In this document: piece by piece, positions 18,281-26,703 of the stretch
Layout: every line of letters starts with the position of its first letter
How positions within the stretch are numbered: the first letter of the stretch is position 1
DNA from: Arsenophonus sp031446125
GTDB lineage: Bacteria > Pseudomonadota > Gammaproteobacteria > Enterobacterales > Enterobacteriaceae
Assembly: GCA_031446125.1 (NCBI GenBank)
Contig: CP132909.1
Location: forward strand, 496,001 to 560,000
Length of the DNA: 64,000 nt
Direction: 5' to 3'
Program-made: the position numbers and the translations under genes
Notes under the pieces: model-generated
Databases searched by the model: none
What the model saw: the letters and a program-made list of their open reading frames with translations, nothing else
Told to the model about the DNA's origin: nothing

Positions 18281-20572
18281 ATGCAAGAAAGTCTTTTAGT
18301 AACAAAACGCAATGGTCATAAAGAACTCATTAATCTAGATAAAATTCATAAAGTCATCACTTGGGCTGCTGAAAATCTAAAAGATGTATCTGTGTCACAA
18401 GTAGAGTTAAACTCACAAATTCAATTTTATAACGGAATAAAAACTTCTGATATTCATGAAACAATAATTAAAGCAGCAGCAGATCTTATTTCTTCTAATA
18501 CGCCTGATTATCAATACCTTGCAGCCAGATTAGCAATTTTTCACTTGCGTAAAAAAGCTTATGGAAAATTTGAACCTCCTAAATTATATCAACATGTAAA
18601 AAAAATGGTCAATATAGGAAAATATGATAAACATTTATTGATAGATTATTCAGAAAAAGAATTTCATAAACTTGATAATTTTCTAGATCATTGGCGTGAC
18701 ATGAATTTTTCTTATGCTGCAGTCAAACAATTAGAAGGAAAATATTTATTACAAAATCGAATCAGTGGACAAATTTATGAAAGTCCACAGTTCATGTATA
18801 TTCTTATTGCGGCTTGCCTTTTTGCACGATATCCAACAAAAATACGATTACATTATATTCATCTTTTTTATGATGCTATTTCAACCTTCAAAATTTCACT
18901 ACCAACTCCTATTATGGCAGGAGTGCGTACCCCTACTAGACAATTCAGTTCTTGTATATTAATTGAATGTAATGATACACTTGATTCTATTAATGCAACA
19001 ACAAGCGCCATTATTAAATACGTATCTCAACGCGCAGGAATTGGTATTAATGCAGGAAATATTCGTGCATTAGGCAGTCCTATTCGTAATGGGGAGGCCT
19101 TTCATACAGGCTGTATTCCTTTCTATAAACTTTTTCAAAGTGCCGTAAAATCATGCTCACAGGGTGGAGTACGTGGTGGTGCTGCTACATTATTTTATCC
19201 ACTTTGGCATTTAGAAATTGAGAGTTTACTTGTATTAAAAAATAATCGTGGAGTTGAAAATAATCGTGTACGTCATCTTGATTATGCTGTACAAATAAAT
19301 AAATTAATGTATGAACGTCTTATAAAAAATAAAGAAATTACATTATTTAGTCCATCAGACGTTCCCGGATTATATCAAGCATTTTTTAATGATCAAAACG
19401 AATTTGAAAATTTATACTTAAAATATGAAGCAAACTTTAAAATACGTCAAAAACGCATTAAAGCTATTAATTTATTTTCCTGCATGATGCAAGAACGCGC
19501 ATCAACAGGACGGATATATATACAAAATGTCGATCACTGTAATACGCACAGTGCATTTAATCCTAAAGTTGCACCTATTCGTCAATCTAATCTTTGTATG
19601 GAAATTCTTTTGCCAACCAACCCTTTAAATGATATTAAAGATACAAAAGGTGAAATTGCACTTTGCACGCTTTCTGCTTTTAATTTAGGTATGATTAAAT
19701 CATTAAATGAACTTGAAAAATTATCAGTATTAATAGTAAGAGCATTGGATGCATTACTAGATTACCAAAATTATCCTGTTCTTGCAGCTAAAAAATCTTC
19801 TATGAACCGTCGTACTTTAGGTATAGGTGTTATTAATTACGCTTATTATTTAGCAAAAAATAAAGTACGTTATTCTGATGGCAGTGCTAATCATTTAACT
19901 CATAAAACTTTTGAAGCTATACAATATTACTTACTAAAAGCATCCAATGAACTAGCAAAAGAACAAGGACATTGCCCATTATTTCATGATACCACTTATG
20001 CTAAAGGTATTTTACCTATTGATACTTATAAAAAATCATTAGATAAATTAATATTAGAACCACTACATTATGATTGGGAAACCTTAAGAATTAATATCAA
20101 GAAATATGGATTACGTAATTCTACGCTTTCTGCATTAATGCCATCAGAAACTTCTTCACAAATATCAAATGCCACTAATGGAATTGAACCACCAAGAGGT
20201 TATATTAGTATTAAAGAATCTAAAGATGGGATCTTACGTCAAGTAGTTCCTGAATATGATAATTTAAAGAATAGTTATGAATTATTATGGCAAATGCCTA
20301 ATAATACTGGTTATTTACAACTCGTAGGCATTATGCAAAAATTTATTGATCAATCTATTTCTGCAAATACCAATTATGATCCAACTCTTTTTCCTAACAA
20401 AAAAGTTCCTATGAACCAATTAATAAAAGATTTATTAATGGCTTATAAATATGGAATCAAAACACTTTACTACCATAACACACGTGATGGTTCAGAAGAT
20501 TTTCATGGAGGGCTTAAAAAAACGATTGAATGTCCTGAAAATGATTGCAATAGTGGCAGTTGTAAAATATAA
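18281..20572 (+). CDS. nrdA: Ribonucleoside-diphosphate reductase class Ia, alpha subunit
   Basis: NrdA is the catalytic subunit that reduces all four ribonucleoside diphosphates to deoxyribonucleotides. The 763 residues (E. coli 761) start with the ATP-cone allosteric domain (LLVTKRNGHKELINLDKIHK). Active-site cysteines are visible in FSSCILIEC, in SNLCMEI with the neighbouring Glu, and in ALCTLSAFNLG; the radical-transfer tyrosine pair is in KTLYYHNTRDG. The C-terminal CNSGSCKI keeps the two shuttle cysteines that are re-reduced by thioredoxin or glutaredoxin. It is followed 12 nt later by nrdB, so the two are one operon. I found no NrdR box upstream. Confidence 0.97.
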   Translation: MQESLLVTKRNGHKELINLDKIHKVITWAAENLKDVSVSQVELNSQIQFYNGIKTSDIHETIIKAAADLISSNTPDYQYLAARLAIFHLRKKAYGKFEPPKLYQHVKKMVNIGKYDKHLLIDYSEKEFHKLDNFLDHWRDMNFSYAAVKQLEGKYLLQNRISGQIYESPQFMYILIAACLFARYPTKIRLHYIHLFYDAISTFKISLPTPIMAGVRTPTRQFSSCILIECNDTLDSINATTSAIIKYVSQRAGIGINAGNIRALGSPIRNGEAFHTGCIPFYKLFQSAVKSCSQGGVRGGAATLFYPLWHLEIESLLVLKNNRGVENNRVRHLDYAVQINKLMYERLIKNKEITLFSPSDVPGLYQAFFNDQNEFENLYLKYEANFKIRQKRIKAINLFSCMMQERASTGRIYIQNVDHCNTHSAFNPKVAPIRQSNLCMEILLPTNPLNDIKDTKGEIALCTLSAFNLGMIKSLNELEKLSVLIVRALDALLDYQNYPVLAAKKSSMNRRTLGIGVINYAYYLAKNKVRYSDGSANHLTHKTFEAIQYYLLKASNELAKEQGHCPLFHDTTYAKGILPIDTYKKSLDKLILEPLHYDWETLRINIKKYGLRNSTLSALMPSETSSQISNATNGIEPPRGYISIKESKDGILRQVVPEYDNLKNSYELLWQMPNNTGYLQLVGIMQKFIDQSISANTNYDPTLFPNKKVPMNQLIKDLLMAYKYGIKTLYYHNTRDGSEDFHGGLKKTIECPENDCNSGSCKI

Positions 20573-20584
20573 AAGGAAAATAAC

Positions 20585-21721
20585 TTGGAATATCAATACA
20601 CAACATTTTCACAAAAAAAGAATAACCAATTAAAAGAACCCATGTTCTTCGGTCAACCTGTTAATATTATACGATATGACCAACAAAAATATCCAATTTT
20701 TGAACAATTAATTGAAAAACAACTATCCTTTTTTTGGCGTCCAGAAGAAATAGATGTCTCTCGTGATCGAATTGATTACCAATCACTACCTAAACATGAA
20801 AAACATATTTTTATTAGTAATTTAAAATATCAAACATTGTTAGATTCTATTCAAGGAAGAAGTCCTAATGTTGCATTACTACCACTTATTTCTATCCCAG
20901 AATTAGAGACATGGATAGAAACATGGTCATTTTCAGAAACTATTCATTCTCGTTCATATACCCATATTATTCGTAATATTGTAAATGACCCATCAAGTAT
21001 TTTTGATGATATAATCACTAATAATGAAATTTTAAAACGTGCAAAAGATATTTCTATTTATTATGATAATTTAATAAAAATGACCAGTTATTACCATATG
21101 TTAGGAGAAAATAAGCATACTATTAATGGCAAAAATATTTTTATTTCTCTACATGATTTAAAAAAACAACTGTATTTATGTTTAATGAGTGCAAATGCAT
21201 TAGAAGCTATTCGTTTTTATGTAAGTTTTGCATGTTCATTTGCTTTTGCTGAACGTGAATTAATGGAAGGTAATGCAAAAATTATCAAATTGATTGCTCG
21301 TGATGAAGCATTACATCTAACTGGTACTCAACATATTTTAAATCTTATGCGTTCAGGTAAAGATGACCCTGAAATGTTTTATATTGCAAAAGAATGTGAA
21401 GAGGAATGCTATGAATTATTTGTACAAACAGCAAAACAAGAAAAAGAATGGGCTGACTATTTATTTTCTGGTGGTTCTATGATTGGTCTTAATAAAGATA
21501 TATTATGTCAATATATTGAATATATCACAAATATTAGAATGCAAGTAGTTGGATTAAAATTACCATTTCAAAAACGTTCTAATCCTATTCCATGGATTAA
21601 TACCTGGTTAATGTCCGATAATGTGCAGGTAGCACCACAAGAAGTAGAAATAACTTCTTATTTAGTAGGACAAATTGATTCTCAAATAGATATTAATGAA
21701 TTGTACAATTTTGAATTGTAA
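20585..21721 (+). CDS. nrdB: Ribonucleoside-diphosphate reductase class Ia, beta subunit
   Basis: NrdB houses the diiron centre and tyrosyl radical that drives NrdA. The 378-residue protein (E. coli 376) keeps the radical tyrosine in HSRSYTHIIRN, and diiron ligands in SISIPELETWIETWSFSE-type and RELMEGNA / RDEALHLTGTQH contexts. The C-terminal NFEL resembles the NrdA-docking tail NFQL. The start is a TTG at 20585, preceded by AAGGAAAATAAC, which gives MEYQYTTFSQKKNNQLKEP; the E. coli N-terminus MAYTTFSQTKNDQLKEP supports it. The first ATG, at 20641, would drop 19 conserved residues. It is cotranscribed with nrdA and yfaE. Confidence 0.96.
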   Translation: MEYQYTTFSQKKNNQLKEPMFFGQPVNIIRYDQQKYPIFEQLIEKQLSFFWRPEEIDVSRDRIDYQSLPKHEKHIFISNLKYQTLLDSIQGRSPNVALLPLISIPELETWIETWSFSETIHSRSYTHIIRNIVNDPSSIFDDIITNNEILKRAKDISIYYDNLIKMTSYYHMLGENKHTINGKNIFISLHDLKKQLYLCLMSANALEAIRFYVSFACSFAFAERELMEGNAKIIKLIARDEALHLTGTQHILNLMRSGKDDPEMFYIAKECEEECYELFVQTAKQEKEWADYLFSGGSMIGLNKDILCQYIEYITNIRMQVVGLKLPFQKRSNPIPWINTWLMSDNVQVAPQEVEITSYLVGQIDSQIDINELYNFEL

Positions 21722-21726
21722 AGATT

Positions 21727-21993
21727 ATGAAAAAGCATAAAATTTTTGTTCTTTATAAAAAAAAAATAAGAATTTTATTTTATGATAAATATCATAAGAG
21801 CATTCTTGATACATTTGAAAAAAACAATATTTATATTAATTTTCAATGTCGACAAGGATTTTGTGGTATTTGTCGAACTTATTTAAAAAAAGGAAAAATA
21901 AAATATCAAAATCTACCTGTTGCATTTATTAACCATGATGAAATACTACCTTGTATCTGTCAACCAGTAACTGATATTTTTATTATTGCATAA
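21727..21993 (+). CDS. yfaE: 2Fe-2S ferredoxin YfaE, NrdB cofactor maintenance
   Basis: YfaE is a plant-type [2Fe-2S] ferredoxin that reduces the NrdB diiron centre and so regenerates the tyrosyl radical. The 88-residue protein (E. coli 84) has the cluster cysteines in FQCRQGFCGICRTYL and a last one in ILPCICQ. It lies 5 nt after the nrdB stop, in the same operon as in E. coli. That all three proteins survive suggests strong selection to keep class Ia reductase repair working. Confidence 0.93.
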   Translation: MKKHKIFVLYKKKIRILFYDKYHKSILDTFEKNNIYINFQCRQGFCGICRTYLKKGKIKYQNLPVAFINHDEILPCICQPVTDIFIIA

Positions 21994-22319
21994 AAAATAA
22001 AATGATTTAATGAATAAAAAAATACATATATTTATTTTATATTTCCAAAATTTCTATATAAAAAATATCAAAAAATAATAGCAATAAAAAAATTGTAAAT
22101 AATCTTTTTTATAACTTCATACACTATCAATTTTTTTTATATATACAAAAAAAGAAACAATTTTTTTTACATATTGTTAATATATCAATCTTTTATTTTT
22201 TATCCTTATGAAATTACTAAAATAAAAAAAATCCAATAATATTTTTGCTAAATGCAAAACAAAATATTCTTTATTTTTTAGATATGAATTAATAAAAATA
22301 TTATTTTAAATACTAAAAC
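21994..22319. other. Gene-free spacer downstream of yfaE
   Basis: About 325 nt of AT-rich DNA between convergent yfaE and the yfaZ-like remnant. No hairpin with a GC stem and no recognisable coding trace was seen. Confidence 0.55.
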
Positions 22320-22577
22320 TTATGAAACTCTTTTTTTATGATTAAAAATCAAAAAACCACTAATATAAAAAGCATCTACACCAGTCTTTTTAATATCAAC
22401 ACTGTTATCTTTAATTTTTATAAAACGATAACCGACACTAATGATAAATAATTGTATTAATTCATATTTAATTACAATGTTTGTTTCTTTATAAGAATAA
22501 TTATTAGAAGCAAAAAACAAATATAAAACATAACTTTCTCTATGTAATAAAAAATAGCATAATATATACATTAGCAC
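22320..22577 (-). pseudogene. Probable remnant of a YfaZ-like outer-membrane protein
   Basis: An 85-codon open stretch on the minus strand, but only its C-terminal half looks like a protein. ISVGYRFIKIKDN followed by SVDIKKTGVDAFYISGFLIF resembles the last strands of E. coli YfaZ (VEAGYRYINVEG ... KIADGFYAGVGLSF). The N-terminal part (MLMYILCYFLLHRES) is out of character and is probably out of frame. YfaZ is a small outer-membrane beta-barrel of unknown function. In E. coli it lies between the nrdAB-yfaE region and yfbR, the same relative place as here. Upstream, to about 22800, short frame fragments continue without an open frame. An intact but unrelated small gene is possible but less likely. 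Confidence 0.42.
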
Positions 22578-23346
22578 CCGATATAAGAAAAAAAAGTGAG
22601 GCTATGTTTATCTTTTCAATGATAAACCAAAATTTTTTCTAGAAAATAAGCACTAAAATAAACAACATGAAAACAAAAATCCCTCTAAACAAAGTAATTG
22701 CTCATCATGAGAAATTTCGCATTAAATTACTATTTATTTCTATAAATATACCTTTTTATTATCAATGCTAGTAAAAAATTCAATGATATTTTCTCCTATT
22801 TAAATACCAAAAAAAATTGCATGAAAAAAATATTAATAAAAAAGATTTGATTATTATTAATAATATTTTTTATTATTAGATGCCTTATCATTTAGATAAT
22901 ATTTATTTTTTAATTAAAATATTATAAAAATCTTCATAAAAAAATTAAAATTACAATAATTTTAAACATTTATATTTAAAATGTACTTCATATTTCAAAT
23001 ATTATTTTAATAAAAATTTAATACATTTTTCATAAAAGATATTTTTAAAAATAAACTATAAAAACAAAATGTAATATTTATTAATAACAAAAAGAAGGAC
23101 TATTTTTATTAAAAATTAAATCAAAAATAATAGTAAAAAGTTTTATATTTTTGAATATTAAACGATCATAAAGAAACATTGATTTATCATTTATTGATAA
23201 AATATTATGAATAATAATCTTAAAATTAAAAGAAGAAAATTATTTTATAAAAAATTAAAATATTAAAATATAAATTCAGTATCTAAAATTATAATGAAAA
23301 TATAATAAAAAAAATTAAAAAAATATTTTAATTTTATTAGAATAAT
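22578..23346. other. Gene-free spacer, upper part may be remnant DNA
   Basis: About 770 nt. The part from 22578 to about 22800 is a little less AT-rich and may be the decayed 5' part of the YfaZ-like gene. The rest is A/T-dominated with nothing recognisable. Confidence 0.45.
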
Positions 23347-23928
23347 TTAACAACTGATTTCATCTAAAGATAATTGGAATCCTGATACAAAATTTTTCAT
23401 AAAATATTGTATTTCATCGGTATAAAATGCAGTCAATATTTTTTCAAGTCTTTTTTTAGCTAAATTAAATTCGCTATTTCCAGCAGATAATTCTTCTAAA
23501 CATTTTAAATATGCACAAAGCACATCTGCAGATTTAATAATGGTGTATTCTTTTTCAGAAAAATATTCATCATTCAAAATAATAAGAAAATCTTGTTGTA
23601 ATTCTTCTGGTAACATTTTAATAAGTTTTCTTTGCGCATATTTTTCAATTTTTTTATATTCATTAGAAATTTTAGTATTATGGTATTTAATTGGAGTCGG
23701 TAAATCTCCAGTAATAACTTCACTAGCATCATGATACATAGCTAACACTGCAATACGTTCAGCATTTATATTTCCATTAAATTTACGATTTTTAATACAA
23801 GCCAATGCATGAGCAATAAAAGCAACTTGTAAACTATGTTCTGAAACATTTTCTGTGCGTACATTGCGCATTAATGACCATCTGTTAATCAATTTCATGC
23901 GAGAAAGATAAGCAAAAAAATAACTCAT
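23347..23928 (-). CDS. yfbR: 5'-deoxynucleotidase YfbR
   Basis: YfbR is an HD-domain phosphohydrolase that removes the 5' phosphate from deoxyribonucleoside monophosphates and takes part in dCTP-to-dUMP salvage. The 193 residues (E. coli 199) show HD-domain metal ligands in SEHSLQVAFIAH (His) and AMYHDASEVITGDLPTPIKY (the HD pair), and a later Asp in KSADVLCAY. The start MSYFFAYLSRMKLINRWSLM aligns with the family N-terminus. It stands alone; the E. coli neighbours alaA and yfbS are absent. Confidence 0.93.
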   Translation of the reverse strand: MSYFFAYLSRMKLINRWSLMRNVRTENVSEHSLQVAFIAHALACIKNRKFNGNINAERIAVLAMYHDASEVITGDLPTPIKYHNTKISNEYKKIEKYAQRKLIKMLPEELQQDFLIILNDEYFSEKEYTIIKSADVLCAYLKCLEELSAGNSEFNLAKKRLEKILTAFYTDEIQYFMKNFVSGFQLSLDEISC

Positions 23929-24381
23929 ATATTTTCCTTGTATCTAAATTATAAAAAGAATGTTTAACTCATTTTTAACTCAATTTTATTTTGAAACATA
24001 TTTAAATAAAGTTTATATTTTTTTATAAATAAATATTAATATTATTCATAAATAACTAAGTTTTATAATTTCTTATACCTATAAATCATATAAAATTCAA
24101 TTTTAGTTATTCAAAAAAATATGAAAAAAAATAATTAAATAAAAATTATTTTTAAATTATCAATTATCAAATATTATTAAAATTTAAAAAATATTATACC
24201 AATCTATATAAAAAAATTAAAAAATGTTCATAAAAATTTTTCTGTTTTAAAAAAAAATAATAATTATTTACTAAAATAAAAAAATACTAATTTTTCTATT
24301 ATCTATTTTTTTTAATATACAAATATTTTTTAAACAATTTTTTAAACATCATTTGTTAGAAATGTAGTATGCAAAATTTAA
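23929..24381. other. Gene-free spacer between yfbR and the ABC permease genes
   Basis: About 450 nt of AT-rich DNA. This is where an ATPase gene would follow the two permease genes in a gltIJKL-type operon, but I see no Walker or signature motif in any frame. Confidence 0.6.
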
Positions 24382-25077
24382 TTAAATCATTCTTAATATA
24401 TTTTTTTTAAAATTAGATAACATGTAATTTGCTATTATCTCAAGCGAAAAACACATCACAAAATAAATGACAGCAACAAACAAAAAAATTTCCATTGAAT
24501 AAATCATTTCTCTATTATTTACTTGATTTGCTAAAAATGATAACTCTGCAACACCAACAATATATGCCAGAGAAGTATCTTTAATTAAAGCAATTAATTG
24601 ATTAATAAATGATGGAACCATCATAAGTAATACTTGCGGCAATATAATATTCCATAATACTCCAAACATTGTAAATCCTAATGACATACCTGCTTGCCAT
24701 TGCCCTTGAGCAATAGCTGAAATACCTGATTTTACTGCATATCCTAAATAAGCTGCATTAATCAAACTTAGAACAGAAATAACAGTTATCAATTCAGGAA
24801 TATCAGTTCCTAATAAAATAGGCAATAAAAAATAACTCCAAAACATTAAAAGAATAATCGGTATAGAACGAAAAAAAAATAAAAAAACTAATAACAAATT
24901 TACCCATAAACTTCTTAATGTTGTTAATAAAATCCCAATAATAATTCCTAAAATAATAGATATACTTCCTGCTAATAAACTTATTAAAAGAGTTAATGCT
25001 ACACCTTCTAAAGGTCCATCAGGATATGTTCCAAACAAAATATAACGCCAATTGTTTGCAATAACTTCAAAATTCAT
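24382..25077 (-). CDS. Polar amino-acid ABC transporter permease, GltK-like
   Basis: Inner-membrane permease of the HisM/GltK type (231 residues, about five spans). The ATPase-docking EAA-type loop reads SGISAIAQGQWQAGMSLGFTM followed by LWNIILPQVL. PEGPLEGVALTLLIS-type text near the N-terminus (PDGPLEGVALTLLISLLAGS) is typical of the second permease in such operons. It overlaps the 3' end of the upstream permease gene by 11 nt, so the two are translationally coupled. Closest E. coli counterpart by look is GltK of the glutamate/aspartate system, but the substrate cannot be fixed from sequence. Confidence 0.85.
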   Translation of the reverse strand: MNFEVIANNWRYILFGTYPDGPLEGVALTLLISLLAGSISIILGIIIGILLTTLRSLWVNLLLVFLFFFRSIPIILLMFWSYFLLPILLGTDIPELITVISVLSLINAAYLGYAVKSGISAIAQGQWQAGMSLGFTMFGVLWNIILPQVLLMMVPSFINQLIALIKDTSLAYIVGVAELSFLANQVNNREMIYSMEIFLFVAVIYFVMCFSLEIIANYMLSNFKKNILRMI

Positions 25078-25825
25078 ATGAATATTTCTTCATTAAGAAA
25101 CGCTTTTGATACCATTGTGATAAAACTTCTATCATAAGTATGATAATAATATAAAAAATTGTTGTAATACCAAACACTAAAAATGTTTGAAAATTCTCAT
25201 TCTCAATTTGACGAGACACATAAGAAAGTTCAGCGACACCTATTGCCATCGTTAATGAAGAATTTTTTATAATATTCATATACTGATTAAAAAAAAGTGG
25301 TACAACAATTTTAAATGCTTGAGGAAAAATAATATAATACATTGCCTGAAAATTAGAGAACCCTAATGCTAATGCTGAAAATTTCTGTTCAATCTTAACA
25401 GCATAAATACCAGATTTTAATTCTTCAGCAATAAAAGGAGCAGAGTAAAGAATTAATCCAATCATTCCTGCTAAAAATTCAAATGATGGCCATGCTAATC
25501 GAACTCCAATAATTAAAATTTGATGAGGTGTATTTAACCATTCTATTATAAACTTAGGCAATATATTTATAGCTGCAAAATACCAAAAAAAAAGCTGGAT
25601 TAATAAAGGTGTATTACGAAATAAGGCAATATAAACAGTTATTAAATACCGAAAAAAAAATAGCTTGCTTTCTTGAATTAAAACCAAGAAAAAACCTAAT
25701 AAAGTTGAAATAATTATTGTATAAAATGATATCCGCATTGTAACAAGAAAACCTTGAAAAATTAAATTTAGATAATCAATTCCTAAAAAAAATTCTAAAA
25801 AACTAATAGAAAAAAAATTAAACAT
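25067..25825 (-). CDS. Polar amino-acid ABC transporter permease, GltJ-like
   Basis: First permease of the same importer, 252 residues with about five membrane spans. It carries IALFRNTPLLIQLFFWYFA, a hallmark of GltJ/HisQ-type permeases, and the EAA-type loop SALALGFSNFQAMYYIIFPQAFKIVVP. The 3' end overlaps the next permease gene by 11 nt, and the binding-protein gene ends 53 nt upstream. The operon order binding protein, permease, permease is that of gltIJK. The fourth member, the ATPase, is missing from this locus. Confidence 0.85.
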   Translation of the reverse strand: MFNFFSISFLEFFLGIDYLNLIFQGFLVTMRISFYTIIISTLLGFFLVLIQESKLFFFRYLITVYIALFRNTPLLIQLFFWYFAAINILPKFIIEWLNTPHQILIIGVRLAWPSFEFLAGMIGLILYSAPFIAEELKSGIYAVKIEQKFSALALGFSNFQAMYYIIFPQAFKIVVPLFFNQYMNIIKNSSLTMAIGVAELSYVSRQIENENFQTFLVFGITTIFYIIIILMIEVLSQWYQKRFLMKKYSYEF

Positions 25826-25878
25826 TCTTAAACCTATTCATTATTAAATTATTTTTTAAATGCTCAAGAAAAAAATAT

Positions 25879-26703
25879 TTATTTGTCCAATACTGCAAAT
25901 TTAAAATTACCACGAGGTAATGCTGTTTTAGTATTTAATCCAAACCATCGATTATAAATTACATCTGCCTGACCATTATTTTCTAACTTTAATAAAGTAT
26001 TATTTACAGCTTCAATTAATTTTTTTTCACCTTTAGCTGCTACTAATGCTTGATATTCACATGTAATACTAAAAGATGATATTTCATAATCTGCTTTTAT
26101 GGTTTCTGGCAAAGTACCTAATAAACCAATTAATTTAGCATCATCTTGAGTAATAGCGTGTACATTACCATTACGCAAAGCAGCGAAAGCAAAAGGAGTA
26201 TCGTCATAAGATATCACTTTAGTTTGTGGATAACGTTCACGTAGTATAATTTCTTGTACTGTGCCTTTATCGGCACCTATACGTAATGGAATAATATCAT
26301 TAATTTCTTTTAATACACCTTTACGTGCAATAAATTTTTGTTGACTTCTAAAATCAGGAATTGAAAAATCAACTTTTTTAGCACGTTCATTAGTAATAGT
26401 AAAATTAGCACTAATCAAATCTACTTTACCAGATGTTAATAATGCTATTCTATTAGCTGGATTAGTAGAACGTAAGAACACTTTTACACCAAAATCTTTA
26501 GCAATAGCTTGCGCAATATCAACATCATAACCAACGATCTTTTTGCTTTTAGGATCAATAAAACCAAATGGTGGATTACTATCAAAAACAGCAATACGAA
26601 TGATCCCAAGTTTTTTAATACTTTCTAATCGATCTGCTTTTGAAAAACTACTAAAAAAGGTTATTATTGCAGATAATAAAATTAGAATAAGATAAATTCT
26701 CAT
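25879..26703 (-). CDS. Polar amino-acid ABC transporter periplasmic binding protein
   Basis: A 274-residue family 3 solute-binding protein. Residues 1-23 form a signal peptide ending near FSKA. The two-lobed fold is visible from IRIAVFDSNPPFGFIDPKSK and VGYDVDIAQAIAKDFGV, to ANFTITNERAKKVDFSIP, which is the family signature, and GADKGTVQEIILRERYP. The carboxylate-contacting Arg of this family is expected in NERAKKVDFS. Length and composition resemble GltI/PEB1-like glutamate or aspartate binders more than arginine or histidine binders, but specificity is open. The gene is first in a three-gene operon with the two permeases. Confidence 0.88.
   Translation of the reverse strand: MRIYLILILLSAIITFFSSFSKADRLESIKKLGIIRIAVFDSNPPFGFIDPKSKKIVGYDVDIAQAIAKDFGVKVFLRSTNPANRIALLTSGKVDLISANFTITNERAKKVDFSIPDFRSQQKFIARKGVLKEINDIIPLRIGADKGTVQEIILRERYPQTKVISYDDTPFAFAALRNGNVHAITQDDAKLIGLLGTLPETIKADYEISSFSITCEYQALVAAKGEKKLIEAVNNTLLKLENNGQADVIYNRWFGLNTKTALPRGNFKFAVLDK

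Noticed and set aside
23929..24381. Decayed gltL ATPase downstream of the permeases
   Set aside because: No Walker A, signature or Walker B text could be recognised in any frame.
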